Positions 17,184-26,280 of a stretch of DNA of 64,000 bases are shown here, in pieces. Position 1 is the first letter of the stretch; every line of letters begins with the position of its first letter. Origin of the DNA: Paraburkholderia sp. LEh10 (GTDB lineage Bacteria; Pseudomonadota; Gammaproteobacteria; Burkholderiales; Burkholderiaceae). The notes beneath the pieces are model-generated. The model made no database searches, had not been told where the DNA came from, and saw nothing but the letters and a program-made list of their open reading frames with translations. Both the position numbers and the translations under genes were made by a program. The stretch spans positions 1 to 64,000 of the forward strand of contig NZ_JAGIPX010000005.1 in the NCBI RefSeq assembly GCF_017814945.1, in the 5' to 3' direction.

Positions 17184-17248
17184 GGTCTTCTCCTGTGCGT
17201 CTTGTCGCTGTGGGTCCATCCGGCATCGGCCGCCTGGAAGGTGAATGA

Positions 17249-17315
17249 ACTGTATGTGCGTCAATATCCGCCAACAATCGAAATCTCTGCATGCGGACCA
17301 TGACGTGAACTCATG
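17249..17315 (-). promoter_or_regulatory. Three-CATG promoter, copy C (PotD-type operon)
   Basis: On the minus strand the -35 TTGTTG (17272-17277), a 17-nt spacer and the -10 TACAGT (17249-17254) form a promoter for the binding-protein operon. CATG occurs at 17290, 17299 and 17312, so the starts are 9 and 13 nt apart. The nearest one lies 12 nt from the -35. The same distances recur in copies A and B. Confidence 0.65.
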
Positions 17316-17338
17316 AGGTCGGGTTTCCCCGTGATCCC

Positions 17339-18817
17339 TCAGGCGGTTCCCGCTGCCGTCAACACCTGCTTGATTTCCTGGAAGGCGGCGAGCCCGAACG
17401 GGCCCAGCTCCCGGCCGATGCTGCTGCGCTTGTAGCCGCCCCACGAGGTCTGCGGAAAGATCACCTGAGGCGCGTTGACCCAGACCACGCCTGCTTCCAG
17501 CGCGTCGGCAACGCGTTTCTCGCGGGCTGTATCGCCCGTGACGACCGTTGCGACGAGTCCGTACTCGGTATCGTTCGCGATGCTGACCGCTTCATCCTCG
17601 GTGTCGAACGGGCGCACGCAGAGAACCGGCCCGAAGATTTCCTCTCGCCACACCGCGCTATTCGCGCAGACATCGACGAAGATCGTCGGCTTGACGAAAT
17701 ATCCCGGACCGGCGGGCACTGCACCTTCGATCACCTTGCCCGCTCCGTCGGCCTTGCCTTGGGCAATGTAGCGCTGCACGCGCTCGTACTGCGCACGGTT
17801 CGTCAGCGGCCCCATCTGCACGCCGGGCATGAAAGGATCGCCGACGACAAGCTGCGTCACCCGCTCGGCAAGACGCGCGATGAGCGCGTCCGCGATCGGG
17901 CGCTCGACGAGCACGCGCGAGGTCGCCGAGCACATCTGACCGGCGTTGAAGAATCCGCCGCTCGCCACCAGTTCGACGGCAAGGTCGAGATCCGCGTCGG
18001 CGAATACGACGATGGACGACTTGCCACCCAGTTCCAGACTCACGCCCTTGATGGTTGTGGCCGCCGTCTTCATCACCTGCTCGCCGACCCCGGTGCTGCC
18101 CGTAAACGACACCTTGGCGACCAGCGGATGCGCGGCGAGCGGTGCGCCGACGTCAACGCCCGTTCCCGTGACGACGTTCAGGACCCCGCACGGCACGCCT
18201 GCTTCGGCCGCGATTGCGGCGAGCGCCAGCTCCGGCAATGGCGTGACTTCAGACGGCTTCAGCACCACGGTGCAGCCTGCCGCGAGCGCTGGCGCCAGCT
18301 TCCATGCGGTCGTGACCATCGGGAAGTTCCATGGCACGATCAGGCCGACCACGCCCGCCGGCTCGCGGCGGATCACCGCCCGGTAATCGCCGCTCGGGAG
18401 CGCAACCGCGGATTCGCCGGTTTCATCCAGCTGCTCGGCCAGTCCCGCGTAGTAGTCGAATGTGGCGACCACGTCGCTTACGTCGATCTGCGCTTCGGCA
18501 AACGGTTTGCCGTTGTTGCGCGACTGGAGTGTGGCCAGGTCATCGCGGTGCGCCTCCACGCCGCGCGCAATCGCACGCAGAAGCGCGGCCCGCTCGGCAC
18601 CCGTTGTCTTTTTCCAGCTCCGGAATGCCTTCGCGGCAGCGCGCACCGCCGTGTCGACATCCGTCGCGCTGCCGGCCTCGACTTCGGTAATCGTTTCTTC
18701 CGTCGACGGATTGATGATCTGCAAGCGCCGCCGGCTTTCGCCGCTGCACCAGATGCCGTCGATGTAGAGCTGGGTGTGCAATGCGCCGTCAATTCGCGGT
18801 GATGGCATCGTCGTCAT
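17339..18817 (-). CDS. Aldehyde dehydrogenase, probable 4-guanidinobutyraldehyde dehydrogenase
   Basis: A 492-residue NAD(P)-dependent aldehyde dehydrogenase of the betaine/aminobutyraldehyde type. The oxyanion Asn164, general base Glu262 (LELGGKS) and nucleophile Cys296 (NAGQMCSA) are all present. Its ATG overlaps the stop of the decarboxylase gene by four bases, so the pair is translationally coupled. In Pseudomonas the KauB-type enzyme oxidises 4-guanidinobutyraldehyde made from 2-ketoarginine; coupling to an AruI-like gene makes this the most likely substrate. A broader aminoaldehyde range is plausible. Confidence 0.85.
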   Translation of the reverse strand: MTTMPSPRIDGALHTQLYIDGIWCSGESRRRLQIINPSTEETITEVEAGSATDVDTAVRAAAKAFRSWKKTTGAERAALLRAIARGVEAHRDDLATLQSRNNGKPFAEAQIDVSDVVATFDYYAGLAEQLDETGESAVALPSGDYRAVIRREPAGVVGLIVPWNFPMVTTAWKLAPALAAGCTVVLKPSEVTPLPELALAAIAAEAGVPCGVLNVVTGTGVDVGAPLAAHPLVAKVSFTGSTGVGEQVMKTAATTIKGVSLELGGKSSIVVFADADLDLAVELVASGGFFNAGQMCSATSRVLVERPIADALIARLAERVTQLVVGDPFMPGVQMGPLTNRAQYERVQRYIAQGKADGAGKVIEGAVPAGPGYFVKPTIFVDVCANSAVWREEIFGPVLCVRPFDTEDEAVSIANDTEYGLVATVVTGDTAREKRVADALEAGVVWVNAPQVIFPQTSWGGYKRSSIGRELGPFGLAAFQEIKQVLTAAGTA

Positions 18818-20508
18818 GCCGGCACCCGAGCGAACCACTCGGCCTCGACAACTTCGATCACGGTCGGGACGTCGCGCGAGTTTGCCTGCTGCAACTCGGC
18901 GGCAAGCGATTCGCACGTATTGACGCGCCGCGCTTCACATCCAAAGCCTGTTGCGAGCTTCAGGAAGTCCGGCGTATAGATATCGACGCCGACGGGCGTA
19001 ATGTCGCGTGCCGCCATGTACTTGCGAATTTCGCCATAGCCGAGGTTGTTCCAGAGCAGCACGATCACTGGCACCCTCGCTTCCACGGCGCTCGCGAGTT
19101 CAGGCAGCGTGAACTGGATGCCGCCATCGCCGATCAGGCAGACCACCGGCCGCTCGAGCGCCGCAAGCTTGGCACCGATCGCGGCGGGCAGGCCATAGCC
19201 CAGCGTGCCGTAACCCGTCGACGAATTGAACCAGCAGCGCGGCCCCGGCGCGTCGTACACGAAATTGCCAGCATAGACAGGGCTGGTCGAATCGCCGGCG
19301 ATGATCACGCCAGGCAGCGCACCGGCTATCGTGTCAATCAGATGCTTCTGCGAGCGCGTTGGCGCATCGTATGACGCCCAGACGGCACGCCGCACCTTCT
19401 CGACACGCTGCGCGCCCCAGTCGGGCTGCGGAACAGGCGCCGGCCGTTCATGCAGCCGCACCGAGAGGCTGCTCATTGCATGCTGCGCATCGCCCGTAAT
19501 CGCCAGGTCCGCGCGGAAGTTGCGCATCAGCTGTTGAGCGTCAATATCGATGCGAATCAGCTGGCCCCTGATGTCGAAGCCCTGATCGAAGACGACGTCG
19601 TAATCCGTCTCGCCCAGTTCCGTGCCGACCGCGAGCACCACGTCGGCATCGCGCACGATTGCACGCGTATCCGGCAACGATTGTGTCGAACCGATGAGCA
19701 GCGGATGACCGCACGGCAGCAAACCCTTTGCGTTGATCGTGAGCGCGACGGGCGCTTGCAGATGCTCGGCGAGCTCGCGCAGTTCGGCTGCCGCGTGCAC
19801 AGCGCCACCGCCCGCGAGAATCAGCGGCCGGCGGGCGTCGGCGAGCAGGTCTGCGGCAACGGCGAGCGCGTTCGCGCTCGCTGCAGGTTTGGCGGGCAAT
19901 ATGGCAGGCGCCATGTTCATGCCGTCAGCCGGCGCGACGATCACATCGAGCGGAATCTCGATATGCACCGGCCGCGGGCGCGCGCTTTCGAATACGGCGA
20001 ACGCGCGGGCAAGCACCCGGGGCAACTCGGCCGCGTCGAGCAACGTGTGCGAGAACGCGGCGAGACCCGCGAACACGTCGCGCTGCGATGGCAGCTCGTG
20101 CAGCCGCCCATCCCCACTGCTCAGCTCGCGCCGCGCATTGACGCTCGAGATCACGAGCATCGGCATCGAGTCTGCGTAGGCCTGCGCCATCGCCGTCGCG
20201 ATGTTGGTCATGCCGGGGCCGGTGATGATGAAGCATACGCCCGGTTTGCCCGTCACCCGCGCATAACCGTCGGCCATGAAGCCCGCGCCCTGTTCGTGGC
20301 GCGGCGTCACGTGCTGGATCGAGGAGGCTGCGAGACCCCGGTAGAGTTCGACCGTATGCACGCCCGGAATGCCGAATACGTACTCGACGCCGTAACCTTC
20401 GAGCAGGGTGACGAGCGCCTCGCCACAAGTTGGAATCCGCATGGCAGGCCGTTCGGTTATCGTCGCTGCTGCTTCATCGAAGCGGACAGATGTTTCGGGA
20501 TGGTTCAT
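18814..20508 (-). CDS. aruI: Thiamine-diphosphate decarboxylase, AruI-like (2-ketoarginine decarboxylase)
   Basis: A 564-residue enzyme of the acetolactate synthase-like ThDP family. The cofactor-activating Glu72 is in RHEQGAGFMADGY, and the diphosphate-Mg motif runs from GDG (460-462) to NN (487-488). It is proposed to decarboxylate 5-guanidino-2-oxopentanoate (2-ketoarginine) to 4-guanidinobutyraldehyde. This reaction is inferred from the coupled aldehyde dehydrogenase and the nearby guanidinobutyrase, since the family also contains acetolactate synthases. I use the ATG at 20508 (AGGAA upstream); an in-frame ATG at 20442 would remove 22 residues. Its promoter lies about 145 nt upstream. Confidence 0.78.
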   Translation of the reverse strand: MNHPETSVRFDEAAATITERPAMRIPTCGEALVTLLEGYGVEYVFGIPGVHTVELYRGLAASSIQHVTPRHEQGAGFMADGYARVTGKPGVCFIITGPGMTNIATAMAQAYADSMPMLVISSVNARRELSSGDGRLHELPSQRDVFAGLAAFSHTLLDAAELPRVLARAFAVFESARPRPVHIEIPLDVIVAPADGMNMAPAILPAKPAASANALAVAADLLADARRPLILAGGGAVHAAAELRELAEHLQAPVALTINAKGLLPCGHPLLIGSTQSLPDTRAIVRDADVVLAVGTELGETDYDVVFDQGFDIRGQLIRIDIDAQQLMRNFRADLAITGDAQHAMSSLSVRLHERPAPVPQPDWGAQRVEKVRRAVWASYDAPTRSQKHLIDTIAGALPGVIIAGDSTSPVYAGNFVYDAPGPRCWFNSSTGYGTLGYGLPAAIGAKLAALERPVVCLIGDGGIQFTLPELASAVEARVPVIVLLWNNLGYGEIRKYMAARDITPVGVDIYTPDFLKLATGFGCEARRVNTCESLAAELQQANSRDVPTVIEVVEAEWFARVPA

Positions 20509-20650
20509 CGATCGTCGCGTTCCTGGTTGGTTTCGGACCCGTGCAGCGTTGCCGGGGTATTGGCCAGCGCTGCCCCGGACAGTGCCCGAGCCAGCGGCAG
20601 CATGAGTTGCTTCAACACGCCGTGCGTGCACGAGCGCAGTCATTGAATTT

Positions 20651-20719
20651 ATTCTCGGCGCTAGTGCCGGCTGCGAACAATCGATAAGTTTTCATGACGC
20701 GCATGACCGTCGTTCATGA
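20651..20719 (-). promoter_or_regulatory. Three-CATG promoter, copy A (aruI-ALDH operon)
   Basis: On the minus strand the -35 TTGTTC (20675-20680), an 18-nt spacer and the -10 GAGAAT (20651-20656) form the promoter. CATG occurs at 20693, 20702 and 20715 (spacing 9 and 13), with the nearest 12 nt from the -35. The block around the -35 (GCGAACAATCGATAAGTTTT on the plus strand, 20674-20693 region) is almost identical to copy B. Confidence 0.7.
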
Positions 20720-21254
20720 CTCGACGTGAACCCGTATGGATTCCTTGCTAATCAAATGGGAAAGCAATGCCATCGCTGCCGATGGCTTACCTTGGTCAGC
20801 GAGCTTTGTGTCGAGGAACTTTGTGTCGAGGAATGCGGGAAGATCCGGCGTTGCGTCAGGTGACGTCTGCAACCCGTCTGGCGCGGCGGCTGGCATACCC
20901 ATTTCGGACTGCGCCGGATGGCGGGCTGCATCACGGGCTGGGAGTCGCCGCATGTAGAGAGTCGCGGAGTCTCCGATGACGAACTATGGGAGGCTCCCGT
21001 CGCATCGTGAGAACGCTCGATGTGAAGCGGTTACTTCTTCGCGCAAACGCCGACGTCGCCGCAATGCACGGCCGCTTCGTTCAAACGGTTGCGCAGCGTA
21101 TCGGCACCCTTGCCCGCACCGGATGCAATGCCGCTGTGGTTCTTGCCCGATACGCAAGGCCATGGCGACGCCCTTTGGGCAAGGGATCGCGGCACGGAGC
21201 GCGAGCCGGCTTGAGCGCGGCGGAGCGCCGTCGGCGCCCGGCGCATACGAGCGA
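20720..21254. other. Gene-free stretch upstream of the aruI promoter
   Basis: No intact gene is supported. It contains a tandem direct repeat of a 15-nt unit, CTTTGTGTCGAGGAA (about 20806-20835). At 21031-21160 on the minus strand lies a protein-like tail (NRLNEAAVHCGDVGVCAKK before a stop) that may be the end of a lost gene. Nothing else stands out. Confidence 0.3.
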
Positions 21255-22208
21255 TCAGGCGCGGCGCTTGACGCCGGGCATCACGCACAACGCTTCGTAC
21301 GCGAGGTTCGCGCCGAGCAGCGCGGTGGTGCCGAACGGGTCATACGGCGGCGCGACTTCCACCACGTCTGCGCCCACCAGGTCGAGCCCCCAGGCGCCGC
21401 GAACGATCTCGAGCGCCTGCGGCACGGTTAATCCGGCGATCTCCGGCGTGCCCGTACCAGGCGCGTAAGCGGGGTCGATACCGTCGATATCGAAGCTCAG
21501 ATACACCGGTCCTCCTCCTATGCGCTCACGCACCTCCGCCATCAGCGGCGCCAGCGAGCGGTTCCAGCACTCCTCCGCCTGCACCACGCGGAAACCCTGG
21601 TCGCGGCACCAGTCGAAGTCTTCCGCAGCGTAACCCGTGCCGCGCAGCCCGATCTGCACGACGCGGTTGCAATCGAGCAGCCCTTCTTCGACTGCGCGGC
21701 GGAAAGGCGTGCCGTGCGCAATCTTTTCGCCCATCATCGTGTCGTTGACATCCGCGTGTGCATCGACGTGAATGAGGCCGACCTTGCCGTGCTTGCGATG
21801 GATCGCACGCAGGATCGGCAGCGTGATCGTGTGATCGCCGCCGAGCGTGATCGGCTTCGTGCCGTACTTCAGGATTGCATCGTAGGCAGTTTCGATCCGG
21901 GCAATCGAATCGAGCAGGTTGTACGGATTGATCGCGACATCGCCGATATCGGCGACGCGCAGCGAATCGAAGGGCGCGGCGCGCGTCGCCATGTTGTACG
22001 GACGCAGCAGCACCGATTCGCTGCGGATCTGGCGCGGCCCGAAGCGCGCGCCGGTACGGTTCGACGTACCGAGATCGAAGGGCACGCCGACGAAGCACGC
22101 GTCGAGCCCTTGCGCCGACCCGACGTTCGGGAGTCGCATCATCGTCGCAATGCCGCCGCAACGGGGCATTTCGTTACCGCCCAAGGGTTGGAAATATTCG
22201 GTTGCCAT
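21255..22208 (-). CDS. gbuA: 4-Guanidinobutyrase (ureohydrolase family)
   Basis: A 317-residue manganese ureohydrolase that should split 4-guanidinobutyrate into 4-aminobutyrate and urea. Metal ligands are His126, Asp149, His151, Asp153, Asp240 and Asp242. The N-terminus (FQPLGGNEMPRCGGIATMMR) and the APGTGTPEIAGL region match Pseudomonas GbuA closely as I recall it, better than agmatinase SpeB. I chose the ATG at 22208 because AAGGAA lies 4-6 nt upstream; ATGs at 22220 and 22250 give longer forms without homology. It has its own copy of the three-CATG promoter. Confidence 0.87.
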   Translation of the reverse strand: MATEYFQPLGGNEMPRCGGIATMMRLPNVGSAQGLDACFVGVPFDLGTSNRTGARFGPRQIRSESVLLRPYNMATRAAPFDSLRVADIGDVAINPYNLLDSIARIETAYDAILKYGTKPITLGGDHTITLPILRAIHRKHGKVGLIHVDAHADVNDTMMGEKIAHGTPFRRAVEEGLLDCNRVVQIGLRGTGYAAEDFDWCRDQGFRVVQAEECWNRSLAPLMAEVRERIGGGPVYLSFDIDGIDPAYAPGTGTPEIAGLTVPQALEIVRGAWGLDLVGADVVEVAPPYDPFGTTALLGANLAYEALCVMPGVKRRA

Positions 22209-22301
22209 GACTTCCTTCATCTGGATTGGGCCAGCCGTACCGTTCGGCAAGCATGCGATTGTTCAGCCCGTCGTTAAGACACGAGCGCAGTCGACGAGGT
22301 C

Positions 22302-22370
22302 ATTCTCGACGCAGGAGCGTGAGGCGAACAACCGATAAGTTTTCATGAGACGCATGTCGTTCGCTCATGA
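22302..22370 (-). promoter_or_regulatory. Three-CATG promoter, copy B (gbuA)
   Basis: On the minus strand the -35 TTGTTC (22326-22331), an 18-nt spacer and the -10 GAGAAT (22302-22307) form the promoter of gbuA. CATG occurs at 22344, 22353 and 22366 (spacing 9 and 13), with the nearest 12 nt from the -35. Every distance equals that in copy A 1.65 kb away. Confidence 0.7.
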
Positions 22371-22633
22371 CCCGGCGACAATGCCCGTCCCCGCGCAACC
22401 GAAAACGTCCGCTCGAATGGCCAGCAAACCTTCGATCCGGCGGTCGATTGTGCTGCACTTTATTGAACGGACGCAGGCCGCAATCCACTGGACGTCTGAG
22501 AGGTTGCATGTCCGCCGCCATGAGGCAACTGCCAGGCGCATTGCCACCGTTCGCGTGGTCGTAGCCGCGAATGTCAGGTGCGCGGTTTTCAGAAAACAAC
22601 CGGTTGGCCAATCGATCGGAATTCGGGTTTGGG
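22371..22633. other. Short gene-free stretch between gbuA promoter and the protease-like gene
   Basis: I see no supported gene here. Overlapping readings on both strands lack initiation signals and family features. At 22645-22680, just inside the end of the next gene, a short tandem GATGCAGGAAC unit occurs three times with small changes and encodes its repeated C-terminus. Confidence 0.4.
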
Positions 22634-23857
22634 CTAAGGTATTACCCCAGATGCAGGAACGCCCGATGCAGGAACATCCGCGCAAGTGACAGTGCCGTCG
22701 TCCAGCGTAATGCAGTACTTTCCAATGGTAGGCAAGCCGTTTTTCTTGAGGTAATCGTTCTGGATCTCCGTCGCTTCAACTTCGTCCTGGAAGATGGACG
22801 GGTTGGCCGCCGTCTTTTCATTATTCATCTCGCCAGACTGCATCTCAAAGGCATGATAGAACTCATGAGGCAGTTCCGAAGTAGCGTCCCGAGGCGTGCC
22901 ATCGCGGTAAGTCCCGCCCTCGTTTGGATTCCACTCGATAATCGCGCCGCTCCCGCTTCCGTTGCTGGCGCCTGCCGGATCAGTGGGAAAGGTGCTTGAA
23001 CTTTCAGCCCGCATAATGACGAAATCGAGCTGAGTGTCTGACTCAAGGCTCTCGATCAGCCCCTGGTCGGCCGGTGTTCCGTTCGTTCTCACTTGCTCCA
23101 GGGCGGGCTGGCAATTCGTATCGGCAAACTCCGGATCCAACGGGTCGCAGATCAGGCCGTCCCCGTGCTCGTGCTGTGTGCCGCGCACGCGAAAGCTAAC
23201 CGGGTTAGATAAAAGCTCGCCGTGAAAGACATCGGGGTGACCATTGTCAGGCCCACTGTAATGGTAGGCGAATCGGAACGTGTAGAGACCCGGTGATTTC
23301 AATGCATACGAAAGCGCCAGGTTTCCGGTCCCCGGATGGAGCTCCTTCGTAACGAGCAGCGATCCATGCCCCGGAAGATGCGCGACAGTGAACGGTATCG
23401 TCACACGATCCCCGCTTTGAATGGTTTTTAGCGAGCGAATCTGAATGCTCACCGGATCATCCACGAAGCGCAGCGGCGATACAGTCGGACGGAGCGGGTC
23501 ACTGTTGCGCGTGGCCAGGACGACGCTAACTGTTCCTGCATTAGCGGTCGCGACAGTAACCTGATCCCGGTCTCTCGACTTTTCCCTTTCCTTTTCCTTT
23601 TCCTTTTCCGCCTTTTCATCGTGGACATGGCCGAATGGCATTACGGTTGTTTCCTCCTCCGCGCCGCCCTTGAAAATCGTAAGCTTTAAAACGATTCGTT
23701 CAGAGACGTCATATTCATGTTTGGCGGAACTGACTGAAAACCGCAGCCGCTGTCGAGCAGCATGAGTGTGGTCAGCGTCATCGGCTTGGCCGCCGGACAC
23801 GAACACCAACGCGAAGAAAAGCCAATAGGATTTTCTGCGAAATAGTCGTGCGCGCAT
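22634..23857 (-). CDS. Secreted protein with HExxH zinc-protease-like C-terminus
   Basis: A 407-residue protein with an N-terminal signal sequence (about 1-25, ending near VSGGQA). Next comes a beta-rich region interrupted by a lysine/glutamate repeat (KAEKEKEKEREK, about 80-92). The C-terminal domain carries LPHEFYHAFE (His331, Glu332, His335) and, about 25 residues later, DEVEAT. This pattern recalls M91-type metallopeptidases (the NleD/HopH1 effector family), where HExxH is followed by a glutamate ligand. The tail ends in a small ASGVP repeat. The start at 23857 has GGAGG 5 nt upstream. Function is not established; it could be an exported protease or toxin. Confidence 0.6.
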   Translation of the reverse strand: MRARLFRRKSYWLFFALVFVSGGQADDADHTHAARQRLRFSVSSAKHEYDVSERIVLKLTIFKGGAEEETTVMPFGHVHDEKAEKEKEKEREKSRDRDQVTVATANAGTVSVVLATRNSDPLRPTVSPLRFVDDPVSIQIRSLKTIQSGDRVTIPFTVAHLPGHGSLLVTKELHPGTGNLALSYALKSPGLYTFRFAYHYSGPDNGHPDVFHGELLSNPVSFRVRGTQHEHGDGLICDPLDPEFADTNCQPALEQVRTNGTPADQGLIESLESDTQLDFVIMRAESSSTFPTDPAGASNGSGSGAIIEWNPNEGGTYRDGTPRDATSELPHEFYHAFEMQSGEMNNEKTAANPSIFQDEVEATEIQNDYLKKNGLPTIGKYCITLDDGTVTCADVPASGVPASGVIP

Positions 23858-24884
23858 ACGTTCCTCCAGGCTATTTTAACTTGGAGATGAGATGATTTGC
23901 TTTGCGAAATTCCATTCGCGTGGATGGAAAAGTGCCCGCTTTAGCGGACCCATTGACGCATATTCTTTTTCGTCATTGTTTTGCACGGTCTTGCGCAAAT
24001 GGGAGTCAATGGAACTCCCCAAAAAATGATCGGTGGACAAACACAACATCCATATTTTTTTGCGCACTTCACCGACGTAAAGATCTCATAGTTCGGCGAC
24101 ACGCCAAGACGGTGATTACATTCGATCGACGAACGTTTAAATCACGTGTACCGGTCGCTTTCGCTTTTCTACCTGGCAGAATAGAACACGTCACGATAAA
24201 AGCAAGCGAATTGTACCCTTACCTGTAAGCTTGGCGTTGCCATGATTGCGTTGAATAATTTTCGTATGGGATCGGCTAATAAATCATTCAGGCGTGGATC
24301 ACTATCCGATTCCCAAGGCAGGCCCATTTTTTATAAGATATTGAATTAGTAATCAAAAGCCGTCGATGAACGCTTATTCTGCCGCTTGTTCGTCCTTCCT
24401 CTCTTCCCTACCGCGACAAAAGCTCCACCCTGCCAGATAGCCGCCGAACATGAAGCGTTCACGCGTCCTTTATGTCACGCCATGACGTAATGCGTCAAAG
24501 GACGGCGGAAGCGGATCGTCAATGCGTCAGCGCACCCTCGCTAGCACACCCGATCAACGGGACCCGCCTGGCTTTAGTCGTTTCAACCAAAACTTGCCTC
24601 AATTACATGAACAACCACTACCATCTCATCGATATGATTGTGTAAATCACTACAGATAGCCAACGCATGCGATCCGGTACGCGACCCGTCTTCACGCTGG
24701 ATACCGCCCGAGCGCACGGCAACCGTGCTGCGTTCAGGTGCCTGGCGGGTAGCCAGTGCCGATCGCTTCTTGCGGGCCTGCGTGCGCTCGCGAAGCCTCC
24801 ACGACCAGCGCTCGTCGATCGTCCTGAGCATCTGACGAATCAGATCAATTCGCGGCAGACAGACAGTCCCATAAAGGAGGCGAT
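23858..24884. other. AT-rich gene-poor kilobase
   Basis: From about 23870 to 24420 the base composition is clearly more AT-rich than the rest of the window, with runs such as ATTTTTTT near 24050. No gene with a good start and protein character is visible. From about 24420 to 24884 GC content rises again. This part holds the palindrome-like GACGTAATGCGTC (about 24484-24496) and the leader of the alanine dehydrogenase gene, but no clear promoter. Confidence 0.45.
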
Positions 24885-26009
24885 ATGCACATCGGCATTC
24901 CGAAGGAGATCAAGAACCACGAGTACCGCGTCGGTCTCACACCATCGTCGGTGCGTGAGATCGTCGCGCATGGACACAGCGTGAGTGTCGAAACGGGAGC
25001 GGGTGCCGGCATCGGCACAACGGACGACGCATACCGGACCGCGGGCGCGCAGGTTGCGCCTGACGCTGAAGCGGTGTTTGCCGCCGCCGACATGATCGTC
25101 AAGGTGAAAGAGCCGCAACCGCGCGAGCGCGCGATGCTGCGCAAAGGACAGATCCTTTTCACCTATCTGCACCTCGCGCCGGACCCCGAGCAGTGCGCCG
25201 ATCTCATCAAGAGCAACGCGGTCTGCATCGCATACGAGACGGTCACGCAGCGCGGCGGCGGGTTGCCCTTGCTTGCGCCGATGTCCGAAGTCGCGGGCCG
25301 CATGTCGATTCAGGCGGGCGCATGCTGCCTGGAGCGCGCGCATGGCGGCAAGGGCATTTTGCTCGGCGGCGTGGCAGGCGTGCCCTGCGCGAAGATCGCA
25401 ATCCTCGGCGCCGGCGTGGTGGGCAGCAATGCCGCGCAGATCGCGGTCGGCACGGGTGCGCAGGTCATCGTGATCGACCGCAATGTCGATGCGCTGCGAC
25501 GCATGGACCGGCTGCTGGGCGGGCGCGTAATCACCGTGTTTTCAAATCAGGACAATATCGAGCAACACGTGCTCGATGCCGATCTCGTGATCGGCGGCGT
25601 GCTCGTGCCCGGCGCCGCTGCGCCCAAACTCATCACGCGCGCGATGGTCGAGGCGATGAGCCCGGGCTCCGTCATTGTCGATGTGGCGATCGATCAGGGC
25701 GGATGCTGCGAAACCGCAAAGCCTACGACTCATGCGGAGCCCACGTACAAGATCGGCGAAGTCGTGCACTACTGCGTGGCGAACATGCCCGGCGGCGTGC
25801 CGCGAACCTCGACCTATGCGCTGAACAATGCGACGCTACCCTTTGTGCTGCAGATTGCCGACCAGGGCTGGCGCAAGGCGCTCACCGATGACGAGCATCT
25901 GCGGCGCGGTCTGAATGTCGCGTTCGGCAAGGTGACGTGTCCCGAGGTCGCTGAAGCGCTGGGCTACATCTGCGAGGATGCTGACGTCATCGCCGCTGAA
26001 TCGCAATAG
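24885..26009 (+). CDS. ald: Alanine dehydrogenase
   Basis: A 374-residue NAD-dependent L-alanine dehydrogenase (alanine + NAD+ + water to pyruvate + ammonia + NADH), cytoplasmic and normally hexameric. Substrate and catalytic residues Arg15, Lys75 and His96 are present in the family contexts NHEYRVGLTP, KVKEPQ and TYLHLA. The NAD-binding loop is seen as GAGVVGSNAA (about 176-185). The start is certain: AAGGAGG lies 5 nt upstream. A pyruvate-linked arginine transaminase would produce alanine, so this gene may serve the arginine cluster to its left. Confidence 0.95.
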   Translation: MHIGIPKEIKNHEYRVGLTPSSVREIVAHGHSVSVETGAGAGIGTTDDAYRTAGAQVAPDAEAVFAAADMIVKVKEPQPRERAMLRKGQILFTYLHLAPDPEQCADLIKSNAVCIAYETVTQRGGGLPLLAPMSEVAGRMSIQAGACCLERAHGGKGILLGGVAGVPCAKIAILGAGVVGSNAAQIAVGTGAQVIVIDRNVDALRRMDRLLGGRVITVFSNQDNIEQHVLDADLVIGGVLVPGAAAPKLITRAMVEAMSPGSVIVDVAIDQGGCCETAKPTTHAEPTYKIGEVVHYCVANMPGGVPRTSTYALNNATLPFVLQIADQGWRKALTDDEHLRRGLNVAFGKVTCPEVAEALGYICEDADVIAAESQ

Positions 26010-26280
26010 CGTGGGGATGGCGGTTTTAAAACGGACAACTTTTGTTCGGCAACACGAAAACCGTCACCCTTCTTTACCTGATCGCACGCGCCTGGCGATA
26101 TTCCGCACTGGGGCTAGCGTGGGTCCGCGCGACGGCTCGGCGCAATGTTCGTCGCAACTACTTAACAAGTCCAATCGCACGCTGCTCTCCAGCCACCCCG
26201 CAAAGCGGTGCGAAGCCGCGTGGACAAGTTGCGCCACGTCGCCGATGATAGCGTTGGATGGGCACTCCAGGGACGCAGCA

